Origin: Nymphaea colorata
Lineage: Eukaryota; Streptophyta; Magnoliopsida; Nymphaeales; Nymphaeaceae
Assembly (NCBI RefSeq): GCF_008831285.2
Contig: NC_045139.1
Span: forward strand, 16,846,354 to 16,910,353
Direction: 5' to 3'
Length of the DNA: 64,000 nucleotides
Shown piece after piece: positions 24,736 to 36,500 of the stretch (its first letter is position 1; every line of letters begins with the position of its first letter). The notes below the pieces were generated by a model that ran no database searches, had not been told where the DNA came from, and worked only from the letters and a program-made list of their open reading frames with translations. The translations under genes were made by a program, and so were the position numbers.

Positions 24736-26022
24736 CTGCAAACAATAATATTCCAGAGGTTAGATTGATGCAAATGCAATCCTCTCTATGAAATCAATGC
24801 ATAAGACTGCAGTTAAATAGTACTTGTAGCTTAGTTTTTCACAGCCATGATGTCATTCATTAACATAAAGAAAAGTATATCTACAAATGTTAAAAATATA
24901 ACAAGGAGCACAGAGAAACATATAACCAAACAATTTATTATTACTGAACTGGCATCAGCATACGTTCTATCATGAATAAAATCAGACATGCAAACAGAGG
25001 TACATGATAACCTAGCAACCACAAATGCTAGTTTAGAAAGATATACTACGAGGAAATGTACTGTTACCAAATCATATAACAAATTACAAAAAAAAATTAC
25101 GACTACCTAGGGTAATCACAAGGAAAGACATGCATCCGTGTAATGATAGACTAACTGCAGTGCAGTTCACGGATTTCCTTATTGAGATCAGAAGTTTAAT
25201 AACGTGCTTGTCACTGTCATAATTTAACATTCAATCCGTACTAAGAATGGAGAAGTTTAGTTTGATTACGCTGCACACATGTGCAAATACGCAAGCCACA
25301 AAGATGATCAACTAAACCCACTACTAAGCATGAAACTCCTGGATAGTGTTCCACGATAACTCCACTAATGTCATACATTCTTAACAATTAACCGAAACAA
25401 TTTGACAAAGTAGGTGACTCTGAATGATTCAAACTAAAAGAATAATGACTAACGTGTTAAGCACTCTTCTCCATCTGGACACAAGATCAGTAACCAAGAG
25501 TCCGAGAGGAACGAACTAGCTTCAGAAGTATGGAAACTAAAAAGTAAAGCATCGGCAGAAGAACTTCGGCAAATGAATACCCATCAAATGAAACAACATT
25601 CACTCCCAACCGCAAGTTCAGCTCGAAATAAACCAAAATTCGCACCGAAAGAACACAACCTAAACGCCCTTCGAACTTCGTACACCCGAACAATCCCTCA
25701 AAACCGAAACCAGAAAAGCTCCGCGATAAAAGGAAAAACTAGAGAATGAACGCAAAAACAGAGTCACTCTAAACAATGGAAGTGCACAAACGACGAAACC
25801 GAACAAAAAAAAGATAAACGCGAACAGGGACTACCGATTGCATAATAAACCCTAAATCCGACACTAAATCCCTAGAAAAAAAATGCAGAAATGAAGCAGA
25901 TGAGCAAGTAACATTCCATTGATCCATCCATGAAAATGACATCAACACACAAAATCCTCGACGAATTACAAGCAAGATGGACACAACAAAAAAGGGGATT
26001 AAGGTTTCCTCAGAAGCCATAC
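24736..26022 (-). other. Leader intron of BTF3
   Basis: A donor (sense CCAAG|GTATGG) at 26022 and an acceptor (TTTGCAG|ATG) at 24736 define an intron of about 1.3 kb in the 5' leader. It contains a telo-box, AAACCCTAA, at 25847-25855. First introns of this kind often raise expression in plant housekeeping genes; that role is inference. Confidence 0.65.
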
Positions 26023-26140
26023 CTTGGAAACACAATGAGGAAGAGAGAAAGAGAGAGAGCGCGTGGGAGAGCGAGAAAGAGGATTAGGTTTAGGTGACGC
26101 CGCCGAGCGGGGAGGGGCTCACTGACGAAGAAGAGCTCTT
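26023..26140 (-). promoter_or_regulatory. Non-coding first exon and core promoter of BTF3
   Basis: Read on the minus strand, the region is CT-rich (CTCTCTCTTTCTCTCTTCC), as in plant leaders, and ends at the donor CCAAG|GTATGG. A telo-box variant, TAAACCTAA, lies near 26084-26092. No TATA box is evident. The transcription start is not determined; the right limit is approximate. Confidence 0.5.
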
Positions 26141-29100
26141 GCTGGATGGCTAGGTTTCCATACGCTAGTGGTAGAAGTGGACCGGGTTTTCCTAATTGGA
26201 CAGACTTAGATCCGTTTCAGATACTCCCAAATCAGTCTACCGGTTCCAAACCGGGTCTCTGCCCAATCTGATCCATATTTGCCTTCACCTGCGCCGCGTT
26301 AAGCCGATTCGAACCCGACCCGTTTGTACCCTCTTAGAAATTTATAACGCCACGCTTCAAGTTACGTCAACGGGTTTGGGTCATGTCGACCCGATCTGGC
26401 TACATAAAGAAGTGTTCCTACTTCAGTTCTGGTTCAGATAATTGGTTCAAACCTGAAGAGGAACCATGATGGATCATGCTGAAATCTCAAATACCCAAAC
26501 CTTGGATTCAGATATGAGCTTGGTTGTATTTTTTTTTTCCTAAATAACGAGTTTAGTATTTAAATTGAGTTTGCCAATTCAAATATATGTGATTTATATA
26601 TATATGTATAAGTTGGTAAACTTCAGTCAAGGATAAAACCCATATCCATTGATTTTTTGTTCAAAAACTATTTTAAATGCAATGTAAACATCTTAATGTA
26701 TTTATAAAGACTATTTTGATAAAACTTGTTTTGATTCAAGTTTATTTAATGAAAAACATTAATTTTTTTTATTATCATGCCATAGGAGTTGTTTATTTTT
26801 CTTATTATAAAAGCACTATTAAAGTATGACAAATGATCAACTTAGTATATATTTTGCATCGACCCATTCTTAAGATCATATCAATAATGTTAGATTGCAA
26901 AAAAAAAAAAATGTCTCTAACCTAAGTGTCTGGTTTTTGCATCAAATTTTGATAATTTTCTTATGCAACCACATAAACAATTGGAGAGGCCGCCAAATTG
27001 GCAAAAGATGTGAATTAATGGATTCCAATAAAATGATCAACAAGCTTATGCTGACAAAGTTACCGATTTGTTATTGGCACATGTCGTTCTCTTTTTTTTT
27101 TTCCCTTTTTTAATATTTTAATAAACCTTTTTCCACTTGTTTTTTGAATATCTTTAAACTATTTCTTATTAATGCCGAGTCGCAAAATTATCTAAAATCT
27201 AGAATTTACATACCCATACTTGGAATGTAGCAAAAGTTGTATTAATACCGATAAATTAAAATCAGCGTCTACATATGCGGCAGGGTACACAAAGTTGAGA
27301 AACAAAACTTTATAATAGCTTTAATATACAAAGCCAAACGATTTTGATGAATGTTTCATTTTTACTTAGACAATGTCATGTTTTTGACACGTAACGTAAC
27401 CTTCTCGGCTTCATAAAAGGATGAACTTGGGGAAAATATTGTTAATAAACGCATTCTTTATTTTTAATATATGAAAAATTAATGAAGCCTACAATATCAT
27501 TTCCATCAAGTCATCCGTCAAATCAACAAAGAATTGCCACTTTGCCGTCTAAAAGGGCCAACATTAATGCACTAATTAACTTCGCAAAAAGTCACTTTAG
27601 TAATTTATATATGAATTGAAAAGACTGATAAATATGGATATAGTAAGTTAAAGCATACAGCAATACTGTCAAATACACATGAAGAAGTTAATGTAAACTA
27701 GTGAACATCAAATTGTCTATAACAACGGTATTTTAGTTCTTTCGTGACATTAATCCCAATTTCAATAACTAACCAAATTTTATCAACTGTGAAAACTTAA
27801 GAGTTTTTTTAACAACATATGAAAAAATTTTGGTTATAACCAAGTAGCTGATGTTGCATTTTTTTTTTAGAGTAACTTTAAACCTTGGCCATTTGATGCA
27901 TTGAAAATATAAAGTTGGAAAGAAGTTTTGAGACTTATTTCAGGAATTGAAGAAATATAAACAAAATGCAGATTTCAAAAACCCCTTTGTTTGCTTGACT
28001 TGGGTTTTTGTTACAATAAATAAATTTCTCAGTTTGATATGAATGAAAGATGAAAAGATATATAATCATTGGATTAAGGAACGGTTGAGAGCCCAACAAG
28101 ATACTTTTTTCATCTTGAAAATTTTTTTCCACCCAAAAAATTTTTGTAAATAAATTCCTGAAAACCAACCCAACGGTAACTGTTTTAATCTCAAGTTTGA
28201 TGGGTAAGGAAAATTTTTAAAAATTTGAATTTTATTTCCAGTGCTGCAGGAAATATCTTGCCCATCAAACAGGCCCGAAGGTAAGAAAACGGAAGCGCTT
28301 CGACTCTTGTAAGGGTGGTGAGGGTCTTCTCCCGCTCACCTTGAGATAACTTTGCACACTAAAGAGCGATACAGTCCTGTTTGTATTACAACGAATCGTC
28401 GACATCTCATCTCAACTGTTACATGGGTTCAAACAGGTCAGTTCGAGTTGGACACTTATGTAAGTGTTAATGAATCTACTCCCATTTTGGGGCAGCTGAA
28501 TGAAACATTTGCACTTTGTTCATAATGTCAAGGGGCCCTTTTATTGTCTGTATGGCATTCAAAAAATTAGCATGTGAATCGAATCGGCGGGACTGCTGTT
28601 TTGGTCACTTATTCTGTTGAATGGAATATATATATATAAAAAAAAACAAAAACTGAAAAAAAAAATAATAGAATGTCTTAAAACTAAAAGTCGACACGTG
28701 ACGCTTTTTAATCAGCCATTAAATTAAATTAATTTTCCATTGATTTGATTCGAATTGAGAAGCTTGATTTTCAAATGTCTTTTGTGCTGATCATTCAGAC
28801 CCCAATCGATCAGGGAAATGAAGAAGCCATCAAGGGTGGATCATCATACATGAGATCATTAGTAATAGGGATGATAATGGATTGGAGTATGATCCAAACT
28901 CCGATTGATGATAGTACTGGATTGAGATATCAAACAACATCCAATTGGATTTGGTTTTACAAAAACAGGTGATTGAGTTACTCGGATTTAGTCTAAATAG
29001 AATCATACTTTCAACATCTGTACATCTTGTGAGATTAATCGTAATATATAATAATACAATTTCAGTTGTGTATTTAAAAATCGGATTCATAATCAGTTGA

Positions 29101-29640
29101 ATTAGATTAGGATCAGATTTAGGTCTTGAATTAAAAAACTGGTTTCTAGTTTGAATGTGTACATGTGAATATCGGTTAAATTGGATCGTGAAAGATATAT
29201 ATCAGATTCTTCGAATCTGATCTGTTGATATCAGAAAACCAAACCCAGAACAAAATATCTAACCCTAATTTTTCTCAAAAGCAGCCAATCGTGCATCGTA
29301 ACTGTCAAACACGCATCTCAACAAGTAGAGAAGTGGGTCCGACGTATCTAGGCAAAAGAAATTCTTGATAATACGAACCCACGCAGGCTAATAGTATTAT
29401 ATCACATCACATGCCATACCTCCCCCTTTTCGACTACCAATCAAATTCCCCCTTGAGGAATCAAACACGCAGAGAAGTGGCTGTGCATGCTCTGTCTTTT
29501 CTCTCCTGTTGTTTTTTCAGACACAGACGTGGCTGTGCCCAAAAGTCGGTGTACCACAGATATGCATTGAGATTTTCTGCTTGTCTTCTTTGTCTTCCTT
29601 GCTCGTTTGCTTTGTCATGATTCCGATTGAACTTATCCAC
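26141..29640. other. Intergenic DNA with degenerate GATCC/AATCTG repeats
   Basis: No gene is supported. Stretches at about 26190-26530 and 28740-29240 contain irregular repeats of ATCCGATT, GGTTCAAACC and CAGATTCGAATCTG type. The rest is AT-rich unique-looking sequence. All open frames are under 90 codons and have no similarity I recognise. Confidence 0.5.
27885..28276 (-). mobile_element. Small element, GTTTGATGG family, copy 1
   Basis: On the minus strand the copy starts CGGGCCTGTTTGATGGGCAAG, followed by ATATTTCCTG and GGAAATAAAATTC. It continues through a core shared with 53679-53995 (AACTTGAGAT, TTTTTTTCCACCC, CTCAGTTTGAT, AACCCAAGTC). The distal end, CAATGCATCAAATGGCC read on the minus strand, resembles an inverted terminal repeat. 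No coding capacity; MITE-like. Confidence 0.55.
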
Positions 29641-29641
29641 G

Positions 29642-29837
29642 GTAGAAAATGTTTTCGGCAGGTTTGGCGGCCGTCAAAACTATAATTCGGGTAGAAAATG
29701 TTTCCGGCAGGTTCGGCGGCCGTCAAAACCATAATTCGGGTAGAAAATGTTTCCGGCAGGTTCGGCGGCCGTCAAAACTATAATTCGGGTAGAAAATGTT
29801 TTCGACAGGTTCGGCGGCCGTCAAAACTATAATTCGG
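29642..29837. repeat. Four tandem copies of a 49 bp unit
   Basis: Units start at 29642, 29691, 29740 and 29789 with GTAGAAAATGTTT(T/C)CG and contain GGCGGCCGTCAAAA and TATAATTCGG. Copies differ at a few positions (TTTTCGGCAGGTTTGG, TTTCCGGCAGGTTCGG, TTTTCGACAGGTTCGG). There are no spacers, so this is a minisatellite and not a CRISPR array. The array is followed by CTTTTTATGAAAAATTCC, which resembles the right end of the GGCGGAGC element family. Confidence 0.95.
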
Positions 29838-31610
29838 CTCTTTTTATGAAAAATTCCTAACTCCATCCGTGGTTACAAATGTATTGAGGATTAGAGGTCG
29901 GATTAAAACCAGTTCTAATAATATAACCACATCGCTAAACCAAATTTAGATCGCTTGAAAGGTGCAGCCTACAAGATTTTCAAGCCGAAAGAAGTGAATG
30001 AGTTTAATGAGGATCGCGCTCTATCTATGGTTGGCGATAGAAATTTCACAACTGCTTAAGAATTTGAGGATAATAAAAATGCACATCTAGCTTTTCAATA
30101 TTGTTGAAAACACGCTTAAATTTTGTGTTGCTAAAAAAAAAGATCCTTCCACCAATTAAACTCACCAACTTAAGTTGGGGCAATTAAAATAAATAAAAAT
30201 GGCATTATTTTATTAAATTTCATGTTGATTAGTTCGTATTGGCATCATCGATATTTTCACAAGCGATATTTAGATCTGATGGATGCTTGATGTTGCCGAA
30301 TAACTAAAAACAAAAAAAATTAAAGGCTAACAAATTAATAATCAAATAAAAAAAATACAATGTATCGCATAAAAACAATATAATTCATTGTCGCTTAAAA
30401 TGGAATAGATGGCGAATAATTATATCCACTGTTAGATTCAAGGGTGCCATGTATAAGTTTTTAATTGTTTGTAAATATTTTAGTTTTTGTGTATTTTAAA
30501 TGTTTTTTATATGTTTTCGTTTATTTTTCCTGAAAATGATTTTATAGTATTTTTCGCTGATTCACTTTGATGACGCCGGCTCTGTCTAAGAAGCCGACCT
30601 TTTTTTAGTCGAGCCCTCGTCCCGTGTGCAGTGTACTTCTTGAGAGTTCCAATCGCCTGCTATGAATGTCATATAAAGGCTCAAAATATATGTCGGGGCT
30701 CAAACATTTAATAAGATTTCGATGTCGACGCTTCACAAGCAACCATTTACTCTCGTACGCGAAATAATATCGAGATGATACCGATTTTTACACATTTGTT
30801 TGAAGTCCTTTTTGGATGTCACGCCTTTCTTGTGAGTTCCACCCACCTACTGCGTATCTCACATATAGAGCTTCGAATAATCTTTGTGCTAGGGCTCTAG
30901 CATATAATCTGAGCAATTATTTACTGTCACGACTTCATCCAACTTTGTGCTAGGGATCAAGCATATAATCTGGTCGCGACTTCATCCAAGTGAGCCAGAG
31001 GAAACCCCAATGCCCATAAGAGAGCCAACTTTTTTTTTTTTGTCTCAAACTTTAGGGAGCACTTTATTACTTTGGATTTGAAATTTTCATGGATTTGATG
31101 TGGATGCCACATGACATGTTTGTGTTAATGTGATGAATGATCGATGGTAAAGTGCCCAGTCCATCAAACTAAAGATTTTAGGTTAGGCCTAAGATTCATT
31201 GTTACAATTCTTATTTTATTTATTTATGTTGAAAAAAAATCCGATTTAATACTCAAAGAGAATAATTTGATCTTCGGTGCTCAAATCACGAAGATCTCAA
31301 ATTCTAGACCATCAAAAACACCTTAGGTTAGATCTAAATATAGGGACAAGGTCCATCTATTTTGAGTTTTGTATTCTATTGATCCAGAAACGAGAATCAA
31401 ACTGATGACTAGGCTTTAATGATGGTGACTTTTCTTTTTTTTTTCAAACTGTTTTAAAAGTATTCCTTTTGTCAGCTTATATTTAATTATTTTCAATCAG
31501 CGAATAGATTGGTCCAATGACAACTTCAGCCATGTAATTTGTGAATAAGATTTTGAAACCAAGATTTATAGGCCTAAAAGAAAGCATGTAATCAAACAAA
31601 GCAAGCAGAT
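29838..31610. other. Intergenic DNA, no gene seen
   Basis: AT-rich. A 23 bp phrase around TGTGCTAGGG(C/A)TC and GCATATAATCTG is repeated near 30885 and 30950. No open frame with recognisable similarity. Confidence 0.5.
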
Positions 31611-31620
31611 TGACTGCAGC

Positions 31621-31803
31621 GAGGGGCAGAGCTAGAGTAGGGCCCACATGGGTCTTGATTCCACCTCAAATTTTTTTAAAATGTATATGTAAAATTTATA
31701 AAATTTCACTTGTTCTATACAAAAATTTTGAAAAACGATGTTTCGACCTCAATCAAAATTTAGAAACTTTAATTCAGCTAAGGGCAGACCCATGAAAAAT
31801 ATT
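31621..31803 (+). mobile_element. Small inverted-repeat element, GGCGGAGC family, copy B
   Basis: It begins GAGGGGCAGAGCTAGAG and continues TAGGGCCCACATGGG. The core is shared with copies A and C (CACCTCAAATTTTTT, TTCACTTGTTCTATA, GAAAAACGATGTTTCGACC, AACTTTAATTCAGC), and the copy ends near CCCATGAAAAAT. The terminal motif has decayed relative to copy A. Confidence 0.6.
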
Positions 31804-33330
31804 TGATTCTTGTTATGAGAATGCTTAGAATTACAGGATAGATGAACTTAAATTAGAGAATTCTTATTTTGTCCACAACTACTACTCAAGATTTAGTTTT
31901 TATTTCTTTAAGAGTATTCCATTATGGAGTGAGAGCCAAACCTTCCCTTTCTCCTTTTATACAAGTTAGTGTTTTAGTTCCGTCCACTCGGCCCAATGGG
32001 CCACTGAAGTTAAAATAAAGGTTCTTTTCGAAAGATCTGCTTTCCAAAACTCTCACTTTATATGTATGACTCGACGCTTCTACATAGTTAAAATTCAATT
32101 TAAAGTGTTCCAAGGTCTGGATCTTTTAAAAAGGAACCTTTTTTCCTTTTATTTTTGCTTTCAAAGAGTCTCCCTTCTAGCAAGAAATGCATTTCAATTG
32201 TTATGAAGCTGAAATTCTGGATGCTTAATGAGGTTTGACCGAGTATTGATAAAGTTTGTAATTTCTACGTCAAAGATTGCGGCAGTCGAATTTAGAACTC
32301 ATTAAGAAAATAATGTTTGAATTTGGAATTCCAAAGAGTTAAACCATCGTTGATCCAAATCCAGTGAAATCTGGATCCAACTGAAATCTAATCTTCTTAA
32401 ATCCAACGGTTCGTTTACTTGTTGCCGTTTCCCGTTTGCCCCCCCCCCGTCATGCGTCCGTACCATCCTCAGCCGCACGTGAGACTCACGTGAGCGGCTC
32501 GCCGTCCCACTTTTCGCCTGAAAGAAGCTTTGCCTTTGGGGCGTCCCGATGAACGATGACGTGGAAGTTGGTCCGACGATTTACCCGTGTTTGGATCCAG
32601 ATCTCATGAACCAAGACCCGGACTCGGAACCGGAAATCCCTGACCCCGTCCCAACCAGCCAAGTTTAGCCACGGATCATCGGACCCAACACGAAGTCCAG
32701 AGATCAAATTTGGTGTCTGGATCCAGATCTCGGTGGCCCAAGTTCCCTATGGGAATCGAGACAAAGTTCGGCGACCTAGGTCCAGATCCACTATTGACCT
32801 GCCGACTGGGGGCCCCACAGGGTCTGCTTGGAGACGACCGCGTGCTCCGCCTATCATAGCGGGGAGGTTGAAAAGGTCCGTTGAAGTTACGAAGTTATCC
32901 TTTTGTGTTACCGTAAACTCGAAAAGCTTTTTACCGGCACTTCACTTATTCTAACGGAAACAAAACGTTAAGTACATTAACAAGTTGCCGCCTAACTTTT
33001 AAAATTTGCCCGACAAGTGCTTCGGTTTTAGATTTAACCCTCAAACCACCGCTTTCTTGAAAATAAAATCAGAAGATTGCCCAAGCAGCTGTTTAAGAGT
33101 TAACTTCCTGTGTGATAAAGTTTAAAAGTTGGGAGGTGAGATATTAATAGATCATCTTGGGAGCCGCTTTCTGTAATTTGTGCTTTTTAATTTAAAAGCG
33201 AAAGGGACACGAAAGTATCGTTCGTAAACAATCAATAAATTCAACAAGGTTACCTCGACATTTTGAACGTCGCGATAAATAACGATATGGGACGTCCTTA
33301 AATTATGGCGGGCGTTTTTTCAAGCGGTAG
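31804..33330. other. Intergenic DNA upstream of the remorin gene
   Basis: No gene is supported. A run of ten C occurs near 32440. Between 32450 and 32900 GC content rises, and the phrase GGATCCAGATCT recurs, together with GATCC-rich variants. Frames of about 73 codons here are composition artefacts. Confidence 0.5.
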
Positions 33331-33358
33331 GGCGCGGGGAGCCCTTCGTTCTTCCAAG

Positions 33359-33365
33359 TATAAAC
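33359..33365 (+). promoter_or_regulatory. TATA box of the remorin gene
   Basis: TATAAAC lies 227 bp upstream of the predicted ATG, preceded by a GC-rich stretch. Transcription would start near 33390, giving a leader of about 195 nt. Confidence 0.5.
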
Positions 33366-33458
33366 GAGGACGGTAACTCGTGGTCGTTCATTTTTTTTTT
33401 TGCCTTTTTGGGGATTTTCTTCGCCAGGAAGAGCCCTTCTAGGACGGTCAGGGGAGTG

Positions 33459-33562
33459 ATGAGACTGGAGAGTGATGGCTCTACTGTAATGGCGACGCCG
33501 TGATGATGTTGATTAAGAAGAAGACGGTGCTTCTTTCTCCTCCGCTTCTTCTCCTTCTGTAG
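33459..33562 (+). promoter_or_regulatory. Two overlapping upstream ORFs in the remorin leader
   Basis: uORF1 (33459-33503, 14 codons plus TGA) and uORF2 (33503-33562, 19 codons plus TAG) share one base in the string TGATG. uORF2 ends 23 nt before the main ATG at 33586. Both are expected to lower initiation at the main start or make it depend on reinitiation. This is inference from position only. Confidence 0.55.
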
Positions 33563-33585
33563 CTTCCGTTGGAAGGCGGTTCTCC

Positions 33586-36500
33586 ATGGAATACAAAAGG
33601 ATAGAGAAGATCCAGGTACCTATCTCTCTCCTTCTCTCTCTCAAAATCTCTCGAGCTCTTGCAATTTTGAAGTAATCTCCGTCTCCTTCGTGATTCCGAT
33701 GTTCTCTCTGGATTTTTTGAGCTCTTTCCTGATTTTTATGTTCGCCTTGACTCTCTGTCTGGAGCTTTTGAACTCTTGTCTGTTTCCGTGATTTTCGTCA
33801 TTGAGTCGACGAACTCGAGATATCGTTGTAGTTTCTCTAATATGCCGCTTGCTGTCTGGAACTGTATCGTCATTCCTTGAGGCATTAGAGGTACGATCGT
33901 CACGCTTGTTTCTTATCGCTCGAGCTCAAGTCCTGTTCTGATCCGGATTCTGCGCTTTCTGGTATTCTCTGTTGATGCTTGGGAAAGGACACGTGACCCG
34001 TCGTTTCAGTGGCTGTCATTTCATTTTCTTGTCTTCTGTGGGTTCGGAGATCGGAAGTGCGGCCTTCTCACTCGTTTGGAGGCTCACGTTTCTTTAAACG
34101 TGGGGGCATTTGGTTTTCTGCTTGGACTGTGAGGTAATTAGTAGCCGATCTGTAATTTGCGCGCTTGGGTTTGGTCTCTTCAGTGTAGATTTTCGTGCCG
34201 ATCGTTTATTTGAATAGTAAGTGTTTAATAAGTTTTGACCGAAGTCCTGCTCGATTGGATACGATTTTTTATTTTTTGAATATACGGGAATTTGCTCGCT
34301 CTCTTTGTTGAAGAAGTAGCCTCATCTGAAACTCTGCTCACCTATTGTTAGGGTTTTCAAATGGGATATGAATGCTCCCTGTATTGCCATTGCTGTTTCC
34401 GATTACTGTTACTACTGTCATTACTACTGCAGCTACTTGTTCAACCATCATGTGTTTCGAAGAACATTTCAAAAGATGGAATGCATTTTGAGTTCCACTC
34501 ACGCTAATGTTGATTTTCTTTTCGGGGTTGTTTCTTCCGGAACTATTAAATTTAGTTTTCCATTCTTGTCCGTTTATATCCATGACCTCAAATTCTAGGG
34601 ACCCGTTGTGAGTATGAACTATTAATTTCGGGTGAAAAGCTGTTCGCACTTGTCCAGGGAAAGTGTAAAATAAAAATAAAAAACTGGAAAGGAAAAGGTA
34701 TGGAGCTAAGGAGACGGAGATGTGCTTATGGAGTGGCGTTTTTAGTCGGTTATCAGCTTATTGTTTCATCTTATTTGGTTCTTGCAAATTTTGATTTGAT
34801 CTAGAATTCAACCGACTTTCACATGCATGAGTAATATGCCATAGTTTATAAAAGTTTTCGTCTTATTGTTTGTTGTCATGGTTGTTACCATGATCACGAT
34901 CAACGTAGATCTTCTTTGGTGCCAGAACTGTGAACTTATATTTATAAGCGAAAAGACCCGTTACTAATTATTATTTGTTTTGAAAAGTTAGTCAGGAATT
35001 GTCTCCCCTAGCAAATTGAGGCTTAAGCTTCTGCACGTTCAGAAGAAAAGAAGAGAAGAGGAAAATGCTGGAACTGCATGTTCACCACTCCCTAATGAGA
35101 ATGACGAGTTGGAGGATCAAGGTTTTTCTTTTTGCTGTATATCTGAATTATTTTGTTGTTTTAGTATTTCTTTCATCCTTTTCTCCATCTTGCAAAGCTG
35201 AACTCATTAAGAGCATCTTCCATTTTGTTCTTCAGTTTTCTGTTCATATAGAAACCTAAAGCAAAATGTTTCTTGAGATGAGTTCGAGATTGTGTTAAAA
35301 AGCTTGATGCTTTTGCATAAGTACAAAATACTCTATACTTCGTTTCATGTAGCCAATTTAGGTCAGATGATGACATGCCAACGTTTTGGGTTTGGAGTAA
35401 TCATGTTTAGGCATGGTAGCTTAAGCTGAATGACACTTCATCCATGCAAGAGATTCATCTGAACAAGCATTAGAAGCAGTTTAATTGTCTAGAAGCTTGA
35501 TTGATTTGTTTCATTTGTTTAATAAACAGGGGCCAGCAGTGACTGCAAGGATTTGGGTGTTGTACACGCTGAAAATTCCACTTTAGTGGGTGATGATACA
35601 TGTGGAGATTCAATTCCTGTAATGGATAGCACTGCACCCTCACAAGATCAAGAAAACGTTACAAACTTGAATAGTTCAAGGCCAAATAGATCACTGGAAG
35701 ATCAAAATGCTGATTATGATAGTGGTCTTGAAAGTGGAGGTCTCTCAAGTTTCGAGTTCCAGCGAACTGAGAGGTCTGGTCAGCATCGGTTTATGTTGTC
35801 ACCGTTTTCCAAGCCAGCACCTTCAAAGTGGGATGATACGGGGAAGTGGATTCCAACAGCATTGCCCAGTGATAATCAGGTGAAGAGCATATCTAAGGCA
35901 GGAACTGCTCATCCACAGGGATTTCAAAATTTGGTTCCAAAGAAATCTTGGTTTTATGGAAGTCGCCAGCCTAGCATTCCCAGTGGCCCTTCTGCAAAGA
36001 TTGTGACAGAAGTTCCAAATGAGCGGGTGGATACCAAACAGATTGATCTCAGTCAAGTGAAGAGGGAGCCCCTCATGCAGAAATTTGCTTTTACTCCACC
36101 TGTGTCAGGACCTTCACTAGAACCAGCTAATTTGGGGGTTGAATCTTGTTCCTCTGTCAATAAATTTCGAGATTCATATCCTACAGCTTTGGTCCTAACA
36201 GAGGTTCCTGTTCCAGACTCAACAAGTGAGCATTGCAATTCATTTATGATGTGTTGGGTGGTGATTTATTTGATCATATGTTTTTTGGATATGTAGGAAA
36301 TCTTGCTGTATATTTTTTTGGCCAGACCTGACTTTTTTAATATTTTCTTTAAGATTTCTTCCTTCTCTTTCATTAAAAACATCAAACAATGGTATTGGTT
36401 TTTGCAGTAAGTTTCAGCAGGCATGATTCATCTGTTTCTGTTCGTAATGCAACTACTTCTATTCCACCTTCATTGACAGTAAAGTCTGTATCAATGAGAG

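Noticed and set aside
29642..29837. CRISPR-like regular repeats
   Set aside because: The 49 bp units are contiguous without spacers, in a plant nuclear context; they are a minisatellite.
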